DNA of 64,000 nucleotides, from NCBI GenBank assembly GCA_016630905.1, contig WBMQ01000004.1, positions 1,488,001-1,552,000 of the forward strand, in the 5' to 3' direction. The DNA comes from Capillidium heterosporum (lineage: Eukaryota; Entomophthoromycota; Entomophthoromycetes; Entomophthorales; Capillidiaceae). Positions within the stretch are counted from its first letter, which is position 1, and each line of letters opens with the position of its first letter. Both the position numbers and the translations under genes were made by a program. The notes beneath the pieces are model-generated. The model saw nothing but the letters and a program-made list of their open reading frames with translations, searched no databases and was not told the origin of the DNA. Of the stretch, positions 55,618 to 64,000 are shown piece by piece.

Positions 55618-56378
55618 ATGGTATCTTTCGGTAAACAAATTCAGCTAGCAATATTTAAATGAAATATTAATTTTAGTTTGTAACCACTGTCAAGAGACTC
55701 TCAAGAAAGCCAAATTGGACAACCATTTCAACCGTTGTTACAACGCCCAGTTTACTTGTATCGACTGCAACACCGACTTCCAAGGAAACAGCTATCGGAG
55801 CCACACTTCCTGCATTTCAGAAGCAGAAAAGTACCAAAAGTCAGTTTACAAAGGGAAGAAGGTACATTCTTTATATTTTACACTAGTTATAACTTTTATA
55901 TATAGACTATTATCAGCAACTCATCAACCCAAAACCAACCACCTAATAAAGTTATAAAGTTCAATGAGGAAGTTAAAACTACGACTCCATCTGCTAAAGT
56001 TACAGTCGAAACAAAAGTTGAAGTTAAACCTGTAGTTGAGAAACGCAAGGTATCTGAGGTAAAGGAACTTGAGATTACCGAAACTATGGTGGAGAAGGAG
56101 GCACAAGCTCAGATAAAAAAGGTATGCATATCAATAGTAAAAAGTACTTTAAGCTTATTAATTTCCGTTTGCTATATAGAAAGGGAAGCTTTCGTTAAGT
56201 AAACTAAGTAAGAAAGTTCATAGCACACTTAAAAAGGATACCAACCTTAAGATTGAAAAGGAAAAAGTTGATATAGAGGTCAAGAAATGGGTAAGCTTAT
56301 TTAAAATTACGAGATCTAACTTTCAAATAGGTTCTCAAAGCTTTAGAAAAAGATACCATCGTTATTGCACAGAAATAG
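55618..56378 (+). CDS. LYAR-type zinc-finger nucleolar protein
   Basis: About five exons; exon 1 (MVSF) is joined by a 44-nt intron to VCNHCQETLKKAKLDNHFNR. The two-part LYAR finger is complete: CNHC...H...C, then FTCIDCNTDFQGNSYRSHTSC, followed by ISEAEKYQKSVYKGKK, the family's signature after the finger. The rest is lysine/glutamate-rich (KVTVETKVEVKP, SKLSKKVHSTLKKD) and ends WVLKALEKDTIVIAQK, a conserved C-terminal element. LYAR and its yeast counterpart are nucleolar and act in ribosome biogenesis. Length, about 170 residues, is short for the animal form but normal for fungi. Confidence 0.85.
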
Positions 56379-56558
56379 AATTTTAATCAGTATATGTTTC
56401 TATTTAGAATTTGGTCAAATATAGAGCTAATAAAGAACTTTGCAAATCTCCTATTCCTTCATTTATCATTGATAGCCAATCAAAATTCATCTTGACTAAT
56501 ACAATAAAGCATTAAACAAAATCTATAAAAACAACCTTGAACTCAACAAGCCAGCCTA

Positions 56559-57252
56559 ATGGACTCCCCTAACTATACAAGCTATGTCAATGAGACACAT
56601 CCTAATCCGACATTAGCCATACCACGGTCCAGTCAAATTATTGCTTTACTATTGACAACCTTTGGCCTCAAAGAAGCGCAACCCAATGTCATTTACCAAC
56701 TCCAAGAATTCGTACACCGTAACTACCTTTAGTAATAATTTTAAACTAAACACATAGGACATGTATATAATAGGCTACACTACCGAACTACTTTCCGAAT
56801 CGTTGTTAATAAGTGAACATGGTAACAAAAGCCAAATTGATCTCGAAGACGTCAAATTAGCCATCACCAACAGTAGCAAACGGGCCTTCAGTGCTACCAC
56901 CGACAGCACCTATATGAACCAACTAGCCAAGCGCACCAACTCCCAACCTCTAGAACCTTTGAACGAAAAGTTAGGACTCAGCTTACCTTTAGATAAACAT
57001 TGCCTTATCAACGGAAATTTCCACATTTATTGTGAAAACAATAGAAATCAATTACCTCAAACTGATGTAGGCCGCCACTATAGAAGGAACAGTTATGTCA
57101 ACGGAGCTGACGAAAATAAGTTTAATGAAATTAATCAGACCCCAATTGGATATTCGGAATCTAATGGACTGCACGATGGCGAAAGCTTGAAGGATAAAGA
57201 GGAAATGGAAGATGACTTTGACGAGGCTTTTATCGAAGTTCCGGAGAATTGA
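56559..57252 (+). CDS. TAF9: TFIID/SAGA subunit TAF9
   Basis: Two exons joined at QEF/DMYIIGY. The histone fold occupies roughly residues 20-95: PRSSQIIALLLTTFGLKEAQ, NVIYQLQEF, YTTELLSESLLISEHGNKSQIDLEDVKLAI, matching the TAF9 pattern in which the third helix begins IDLDDVRLAI. A short conserved stretch follows (EKLGLSLPLDKHCLINGNF; TAF9 has similar 'lP.lP...gi.LP....cl...ny' text), then a hydrophilic acidic tail (EEMEDDFDEAFIEVPEN). TAF9 pairs with TAF6 in TFIID and SAGA. The intron is about 45 nt with a GTACAC donor. Confidence 0.87.
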
Positions 57253-58412
57253 GAATATCATATTAAACTTTTTATTTGACTTTTTGTTTTAGTTAACCAC
57301 TTGTTATTTTTTCTATAGCAGGTTAATATATATGTATTTCAAAGTTTTGGCTACATTTTCTTTAAATTGTAGTAGGTTATTGAACGGGCTACTATTTTTT
57401 TAAATATTATATTGTAGCTTATTCTTTTAGCTTTAGGATAGCTCTATATTAGTACTTGGATTATCGAATGTATAGTTCAAATTTAATACAACACTATCTT
57501 GAGACATCTTCTAGTTTATGACTAAGAGCCTTAAGGTAAGTTACTATTTTGTTTATTGGATGAGCGTTTTAGTCCTGTATATATGATTACATGGTTTAAG
57601 CAAATTGTAAAATTACTGAATATCGAAATAGTTTATAATTGATATATATAAAATCAAAGATACTTTGTATAGTCAAGTTTACGTTATTATTCAAACCTTT
57701 TACAAGTATATTTTAAACTAAGATACGTGTAGGTAGTAATTAAACACATATTAAAGCCACTCAATTGAAATACTTCTATGAAGCTTTAGTAGTTTAGAAA
57801 ATCTTGGATTGTTTGGAAATTAGGAAACTCTCTAGTATAACAACTACATAGTTTGTATTCAAGATTGTGGTGCTTTAAACGATACTGGCAATTTTCTATT
57901 GAGTTGGAGCTGTGATCTGAGAGACTTATCGAGTATAAAAGCAAGCAAAGTAATGTAGATTATGAAAGAAATGACTGCCTAGTGGCTAGGGGTTCAGATG
58001 GCAAAGTTAATTCAGCAAACTGTAATACTATTAAACTGATTCCTGATAAATCAAACTAAAAAACTCAAGTATATCCAACACTTTATAATATGTACACAAA
58101 TATATATCTACTAGTTGTTATTGGTAACTTACAAAGAGATGTTGCAATACCCAACCAAAAATCTACAACTTAATGTTCTAAAAACTTGATATAGAAAGAT
58201 ATCATTCTTGGATATATGGCATAATTTTTTACTAAACTGGTATCATTTTGATTGAAAGTGAAGGGTTTAGTCATATTGAATCACAATTTAGCATACCAAA
58301 ATTAATCCTTTTACGTCGACATCCAAGGAACTTTAAAAGGCAACAGATCCTACAAGTTACTGCTTTATCAATTTGAGTGTTTGTAGCAGCTGCTTTACAT
58401 TTTGGAAAAGAG
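57253..58412. other. Intergenic region TAF9 / cystathionine gamma-synthase
   Basis: About 1.16 kb of AT-rich DNA. A few TATATA tracts and no supported gene. A 66-codon minus-strand frame at 58271-58471 overlaps the next gene and is a shadow. Confidence 0.5.
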
Positions 58413-60395
58413 ATGACCAACTTGGAACCCCAACAGAGCAAAGGTATAGAGCTGAGCCAGTCCCAGTACAAGAGTCAAGACTTCCCACTGTGCGGATCTA
58501 TTCCACCTTATACGAAGCATGCAGTGTCGGTATCCTTACCTAAATGGCAAGATAACGTAGACTATGAAGAAGGCAGCTCTAGAGTGACATCCATTATGAA
58601 GTTTGGGTATCCTAGGTTCTGTGTACACGAATCAGTAAAGAAGGTAATAGTATAATAACAACACTATTATTAATATAATCTTGTTTTATACTATAGTTGA
58701 ATTTAAGGCTATCCAAAATATTGGGACAAACCAACTTATCAAGCTACTCGTTCCCATCCAAAAGGGTTGTAGAGAGTTGTTTAGAATATTTAAACAGTCA
58801 TATAGATTCGGTTGAAGGAGGCTTGGAAAGCTTGAAGGTGATCAAAATTACCGAGCACAAGTTGATAGTCGATGACAATAACATTATAATTTTGTTTTTG
58901 ATTTTCTTTCCCGCAGAGCTAGAGAAGCTAGTCAAGAGTTTTTGGCAACATACCGGCGAGATTATCAGCTCTAGGTTAGCGGAGACGTGCCTAAAGGCTA
59001 TCGACAGTGAGGCCGATAGCTTAAACCTAAAGTTTAGGAAGCTTAGATATACCAACACCGACAAATTTGGAAACAGTGGTGAGGAGAGTGCTGAGCATGG
59101 AGAAGTGTACTTTGAGGAAAGATTCGGTAGAAATTTATCTCTGCAATTAGTTAGCAATGCCAAGTTGGCACTAAGACGTAGGCTGGCTTCCAATAATAAA
59201 GTCGATTTCGACAATCTATCCGATCTGAATACCATCAACAGTAACAGTAGCAACGTTGGTGGTAATGGCGACTGCGATGATGTCTACCTTTACCCCACCG
59301 GTATGTCGGCAATATACAACGCACATCAAATACTTTTAAAAGCTTTAGGAGCTATCAAATCGGTCTGTTTTGGGTAAGTATACATAAACCGTTAGTTTCA
59401 ATTCAAAGTTAACCATTTTATACTTATTTTACTGTAGGTTTCCGTACACCGACACGTTAAAGATCCTTGAGAAATTCGGTCCTGGATGTCACTTCTTTGG
59501 GTTTGGGGACGATGATGACCTAACTAAATTGGAAAGATTGTTGGAAGTTGAGCCCATCCTAGCTCTTTTTGTCGAATTCCCTGGTAACCCACTGTTAAAG
59601 TCACCTGACCTGCAAAAGATCAAAGAACTGAGTTTGAAGTATAACTTTGCTATAGTAGTTGATGATACCATCGCCACTTCAATTAACTTGGATATTGATG
59701 ACTGGTGTGACATCAGGGTCTCTAGTCTAACTAAAATATTTTCAGGAGATTCCAACGTCATGGGTGGGAGGTAATTACTAGTTGATGTTTTATTACTAAT
59801 GTATACTTTTTGTTTAGCTTGATATTATCAAAATCTAGTCCCATATACACAAAAGTAAAGGAAGCTTTGAAAACCCACTATGAAGACAATCTATTTGGTG
59901 AGGATGTCATATTTTTAGAACGAAACTCGCGTACCTATATCGAACGCATCTACCAGATCAACAATGATACCGAAGTTTTGATTGACTACCTAATCACCAA
60001 CCCCAAAAGTAACCCTTTTATTATAACATCCATGTCTAACTATCCTATACATAGTCTTACAGGTCTACTATCCCAAACTTACGACTCAACAGAACTACGA
60101 GAAATTCAAACGTAAGGACGGCAAAAGTGGGTATGGTGGACTGCTTTCCATCACCTTTAGAACTGAGCAACAGGCCATCCAATTTTACGACAACCTGCTG
60201 TGTGCTAAAGGCCCTAGCTTAGGCACCAACTTTACTCTAGCTTGCCCCTATACCTTACTAGCCCACTATCACGAGTTGGAATGGGCAAAGCAGTTCGACG
60301 TAGTCAAAAGTTTGGTTAGAGTTTCCATCGGCTTGGAGGGTTCCACTTGGCTACTGGAAGCCTTCAAGTTCGCTTTAGATAAGGTCGATGATTAA
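58413..60395 (+). CDS. STR2: Cystathionine gamma-synthase, fungal STR2 type
   Basis: About five exons. The start is the only ATG (58413) in an open frame reaching 58377. The N-terminal fungal domain (PLCGSIPPYTKHAVSVSLPKW, MKFGYPRFCVHESV) precedes FFPAELEKLVKSFWQHTGEIISSR and the PLP-enzyme core: YLYPTGMSAIYNAHQIL, VEFPGNPLLKSPDL, FAIVVDDTIAT, VSSLTKIFSGDSNVMGGS with the cofactor-binding Lys, SGYGGLLSITF and KGPSLGTNFTLACPYTLLAH. It makes cystathionine from an activated homoserine and cysteine in transsulfuration toward methionine. The junction near 60017-60053 works with acceptor CATAG, giving NPKILQVYYPKLTT. Confidence 0.92.
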
Positions 60396-60924
60396 AGCTT
60401 TATTTTTCGCATAGTGCTGTATTTAGTTGTTTTGATAATTGGTGAGTATGGCATAGCTAATTTCCCACTATCTATTGGTACTTTCAAATGTACATGAACT
60501 AGCAATAGTTACTAAATCAACCCTAGCCATTGCATTCTTAGAAGTGCCACATAGAAGCTTCATAAATACACTACATAGTGCATATTTTAAAACTATAAAT
60601 TTAGACACATGCCTCTACTAAAGACAGCAGCCTATTCTCGCCTTCCATGCAACAAGCTTATAAGCACATTTCTAACTATAGGCTATTTAGTATTAATAAA
60701 GTGAACACTGACTGCTAGTTGTAGAAATGGACAAATGTCGGCACCATATCAACTAGATAGATAAACTTATCCACACACTGGTAAATTGATGGAATTCAAG
60801 TCACATACTTGAAGTATATATCTGCATAGCTTAGATAAATTTGGATTGATTGAAGCAGGTTCGAAGTAATTAATTTCTTTGAGTATGCATCCAGTGAAAA
60901 AGAACAAGTTGCTTAAAACAACAA
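60396..60924. other. Intergenic region before tRNA-Tyr
   Basis: About 530 AT-rich bases; no gene is seen. Confidence 0.5.
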
Positions 60925-61008
60925 CCCTCTTTAGCTCAGTTGGAAGAGCGTGGGACTGTAATTCAAATAGTCATCCCGAGGCCCCTGGTTCGATCCCAGG
61001 AGGAGGGA
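60925..61008 (+). tRNA. tRNA-Tyr (GTA) with an 11-nt intron
   Basis: A full cloverleaf folds: acceptor stem CCCTCTT with AGGAGGG, D arm GCTC-AGTTGGAA-GAGC, anticodon stem TGGGA with TCCCG, and T arm CCTGG-TTCGATC-CCAGG. The loop reads CTGTAA, placing GTA at 34-36. Eleven extra bases (TTCAAATAGTC) follow position 37, where eukaryotic tRNA-Tyr introns lie. Discriminator A is at 61008. A Pol III terminator follows. Confidence 0.95.
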
Positions 61009-61012
61009 CATC

Positions 61013-61017
61013 TTTTT
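61013..61017 (+). terminator. Pol III terminator of tRNA-Tyr
   Basis: TTTTT five bases after the tRNA 3' end. Confidence 0.75.
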
Positions 61018-61136
61018 GGGTCTTGGACTGGATATCCTTTTTGTTTTTATTATAGTTGATCAGTTTTTACAGCTTTGTAATAAAGTGCTATAAGTCAATT
61101 TTTATACCTCAATCGATTCAATTAAAGAATTATTTA

Positions 61137-61620
61137 TCAATACTTATTACCATTGTAGGAAAGTTTACTGAGGGATGCCAGGCTAGGCTTGAGATGAGCC
61201 AACGTAGTGGTGATCATACCAATAAAACTAAAGAAACTCAAAGCTATGGCTTTGATAGCTGATACTTTTGTTGCGATCTGAACCCAAAGTCTGTTCATAA
61301 AGATAAAGGAGGCTATAGTCATGACAAGGCCAAGAAGTATAGTAATATCCATCAGGGTTCTACTAATTCTCAAAGTTATCTAATTGATTCTAATTTAATA
61401 CTAATTCTGCTAATCTAAGCTAACAGTATACTTATTCTACTCCTGGCTAATTCAACAGCTACAGGAAGTCAATAATAAAGGTATGCAGTAATTATAACAC
61501 AAAGGGATCGAAATCTTTATTATGGAATAATCACTTATTCAAAAGTTGCACAAGTCAGAGGGGTTTATATAGGGTAAGAAGTAGCGGTATGTAGAAGGAT
61601 AAAGATACTAATAGCAAAGG
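61137..61620 (-). mobile_element. Degenerate copy A of an LTR-like element with small hydrophobic ORF
   Basis: Minus strand, reading leftward. A TATA-like CCTATATAAACCCC (about 61562-61576) is followed about 50 bases later by AATAAAG, then a leader, then ATG at 61352 opening a 71-codon frame (to 61137). The product is hydrophobic: MDITILLGLVMTIASFIF, then NRLWVQIATKVSAI. It aligns without gaps to the ORF at 63477 (about 15 of 57 identical, most others conservative). Just before the ATG both have TAGAACCCT. TATA, polyadenylation signal and leader in this order suggest an LTR with its R region. Reverse transcriptase is not seen. Confidence 0.45.
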
Positions 61621-62572
61621 TATTCTTTAGAGGATAGCTTGTATTTATTCTGCCTTGAAAACCGATCTTATAATTCATTTGTAAAGCATTTCCACTCTCT
61701 AACATAATTAAAACTCACCATAAAGATCGATGGGTTGATTCAGGTGACAACGAAGTTAGAGATTCTTATGACTATATGAAAGATCTACTAGTCAAATCGG
61801 TTTGAGGATAGAGTTTGACCAGCTAGGAGAATTGTCAAGCTGATTCTCTGAGAAAGCCTTCTAAGGTCTTGTTACATTTCTCATCAGTTTTCCTAACTTC
61901 TGTAACTTGACCTGAGACCGATCATGGATTTAGAAACTTCATAGGTTTCTTTACCAGTAAAGGCAGTGATATATCACATTTATTTAACTATCACAATCCC
62001 CTCTACAATGACAAGGTTGTTGATGGCTTTAGTGAAAGAGATGTGTTTCACTATAGAGTTCTATGAAGTAGTTGCTTAAGTTTCGGAAAAAGATATTCTG
62101 GAAGATGGTTGATACAGAGGGATTGGTAGGTATAATACAAACCAAGTCAGGGTAAACTTAATTGAAAACGATATGTAGCCAATAGCTCTGCTGGTGATGT
62201 TAAGGGATATTTCTGAGGTATCGACCTTGAGGTTATCTTTGATACACTCTTAACATTTGGCTTTGATAAAATCTAGCTTTTGGACAATAGCGATACTCAA
62301 TGTAAAAGTTAATAAACCTATAGAATAGAGCTGTGTATTACTTTGCAACTTATATCAAGCTTCAATTTTTTAACAACTAAAACATATACTTAATGGATTC
62401 ATTTTCTACTATAGTTGGTTTAAAATTCTTTACATCTTTTTATCAGCTGCAGATATAGTAAACATACAAAAATTAGCCAATATAAAATGTGGACATAAGC
62501 TATTTAAATAAAATATACAGTGTTTATTTAGAGTGTTATGGTGCATAATAGTGCAAAATATAGCGTAGATAT
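61621..62572. other. Gene-free TE-flanked DNA
   Basis: About 950 bases, purine-rich on the plus strand (GATAG/GAAGG words), unlike the TA-rich spacers elsewhere. It has no ORF over 60 codons and may be decayed element sequence. Confidence 0.4.
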
Positions 62573-62839
62573 TTAAGATAGCGAGAGAATATTACCTGTA
62601 ATAACTTTGCACTGAGTACAATCCTTATAGAACGACTTTGCCTTATTAGCCCAGTTGATGCAGTTTTTAGGATTTATATTTTTATCAAATTCATCACTAA
62701 AAGCATAGTACATTTCTTCTCGATTTTTAAAATTAGTTGCCTTAACATATAGTTTTGCAGTATTGAATAGATATTCAATTAGATTTAGGAGTGAAGAAAA
62801 AGAAGGTAAAAACTTTGCCATAGAATTTTTACTTAGCAT
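62573..62839 (-). pseudogene. Fragment of a DDE transposase (Tc1/mariner-like C-terminus)
   Basis: The 88-codon frame reads MAKFLPSFSSLLNLIEYLFN then KLYVKATNF and, near the end, WANKAKSFYKDC. This has the shape of the conserved 'LPPYSPDLNPIENLFS..K..V' block and the C-terminal 'W...S..FY..C' of Tc1/mariner-type DDE transposases. The D of SPDLNP is replaced (SLLNL), so the fragment is inactive, and the upstream two thirds are absent. Flanking DNA shows no coding continuation. Confidence 0.5.
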
Positions 62840-63244
62840 TGCTTGTAATTTCCTATATAGCTCTTTACTTTAATCTTCAAAAGTCAAATGATAATAAAAT
62901 ACATTATTAAGGAAAATAACTCTATCTTTAAAAAACTCAATGTAATTTATAAAGAGTGTGTAAGGAAATCCTTTTAATCAGCTGTAGCTTCACTTAATAA
63001 CTAGAATTCAGTTTTACATTCAGGACACATAGATTACCAGTTCGGCATCGATCCTAGCAATGCTAGAAGTTCTTTTCTCTTTAGCATGAATTAAGCGTTT
63101 TATTTAGCATTGACTGTCTCTAAATCAGCCTTGGCATTTTTTGGGTTAATGATGAATGCTCAGAAAACAAGAGGAATAGTGTTACTGATAGATTAGGGAA
63201 AATGTCAATTACTAGTATCCTAAGTACCAACTACTAAAGACAAG

Positions 63245-63707
63245 TCACCTATATAAGGCCCACGGTGAACTTAGTAGTAGGTTAAGTTATATTTAAATAA
63301 ACATATTGAATCATTTGATATTTCTTCTGCTATTGGCATAGTATAGACTCCCTGCATAGTATAACGTAGAACTGATAATCGGCATCCCTTGACAGTAGAG
63401 AGTTGCGCTGATCTGAACCAAACAAAAGAACTGAACCGAATTGATCTGAACTAAACCCTAGAACCCTCCTGAACCAATGAACCCGACTGTGCTCCTTAGC
63501 CTGATGGCTACCCTTGGAGTATTCCTATCTGCCCACTGTCTCTGGATTAGGCTACAAGCACGAGCCTCCTCCTTATATAACCTTATGGTCAACGTTCTTA
63601 GCCTTTATGGAGTCCTGGCTACCATTGCTCCCTGGCTAACCCCAGCTGGTGAACGTTCCTTATGGGCGTTTCCCAACAGAGTGCCAAATTTCGGTTGCTG
63701 TTACTAA
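63245..63707 (+). mobile_element. Copy B of the LTR-like element with small hydrophobic ORF
   Basis: CCTATATAAGGCCCACGG (from about 63248) is followed about 45 bases later by AAATAAAC, then a CTGAACC-rich leader, then ATG 63477 opening a 76-codon frame (to 63707) that is clearly GC-richer than its surroundings. The product begins MNPTVLLSLMATLGVFLSA and continues HCLWIRLQARASSLYNLMV: one or two membrane segments with a short basic stretch between. It looks better preserved than copy A. Repeated GATCTGAAC/CTGAACC units in the leader (63409-63475) may be a primer-binding or packaging region. The rest of the element may have run past 63.7 kb or been lost. Confidence 0.45.
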
Positions 63708-64000
63708 AGTAGCTAGTTTATTGCCAAATCTATTTAAATAGCCAATATGCTTTCACCTAATTAGGATATTATTGTTATAATGTTTGCTAAGTTCCATTTA
63801 TTAAATTTCATAACTTTGGCCTTTTTGCTTGCTAATGCCCATCTATGTTTTGTTATGAAACTCATGTTAAAGGCAGATTTGTCCAAGTAAAACCCATTGC
63901 ATCCAAACCAATTGAAATGTAAAGCTACAAAATCATACCTAGCATTACACTTGTCCTCTGTATTCTATACAACAGGAATTTTTGAACTTTCCAGGTATAG
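63708..64000. other. Window end, no gene seen
   Basis: About 290 AT-rich bases after the small hydrophobic ORF. No reverse transcriptase or integrase motif is visible before the edge. Confidence 0.4.

Noticed and set aside
58838-58917. Possible intron GTGATC...CGCAG in cystathionine gamma-synthase
   Set aside because: The stretch encodes text before the conserved FFPAELEKLVKSFWQHTG and stays in frame, so it reads as exon.
60017-60070. Frame shift in cystathionine gamma-synthase
   Set aside because: An intron ending at CATAG restores NPKILQVYYPKLTT in frame, so no lesion is needed.
1-64000. CRISPR array, bacterial operon, prophage
   Set aside because: Spliceosomal introns and eukaryotic gene content throughout; no regularly spaced repeats.

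Overview
The window is nuclear DNA from a eukaryote, most likely a fungus. It is AT-rich. Most genes are split by 36-60 nt introns with GTAAGT/GTATGT-like donors, CTAAC/CTAAT-type branch sites and TTTAG acceptors. Fungal-type genes include an STR2-like cystathionine gamma-synthase, pyruvate decarboxylase, pantothenate synthetase and a Ctk2/cyclin-K-like cyclin. CTG falls at conserved Leu positions in RPS11 and beta-tubulin, so the standard code is used. I cannot fix the phylum from sequence alone.

Left part (0-20 kb): the 3' tail of an unknown gene, PEX19, pantothenate synthetase (-), pyruvate decarboxylase (-), DNA polymerase delta subunit 2 (+) convergent with a delta subunit 3 gene (-), a tiny four-exon orphan gene, a tail-anchored UBC6/UBE2J E2 (-), a CTD-kinase-type cyclin (+), a putative SUN-domain membrane protein (+), the THUMP protein Tan1 (-) and an ABHD12-like hydrolase (-). 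From 19.9 to 29.95 kb there is a gene desert holding only an intronless, GC-richer two-finger C2H2 transcription factor.

Middle and right part (30-60 kb): HSDL2-like peroxisomal dehydrogenase ending in SKL, exosome subunit RRP42 (-), divergent SEC24, a second POLD3 paralogue (-), monoglyceride lipase, an MT-A70-like protein with a degenerate catalytic motif (-), a divergent intronless beta-tubulin, an M49/DPP III-like metallopeptidase, a degenerate second ABHD12-like gene (-), RPS11, a large TBC-domain Rab GAP (-), a LYAR-type zinc-finger protein, TAF9 and cystathionine gamma-synthase. The last 3 kb follow an intron-bearing tRNA-Tyr and are transposon debris: two oppositely oriented copies of an unnamed LTR-like element with a small hydrophobic ORF, and a decayed DDE transposase fragment.

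Points that stand out: two POLD3 genes and two ABHD12-like genes lie in the same order and strand at almost the same spacing (about 27.7 kb offset). The second ABHD12 copy has lost Ser and His of its catalytic triad and carries a frame break. The beta-tubulin lacks introns and an acidic tail. Several conserved genes between 33 and 54 kb show single-base frame breaks that are either assembly errors or real lesions. PEX19 and the SKL-tagged HSDL2 are both peroxisomal, but they are too far apart to imply a cluster.
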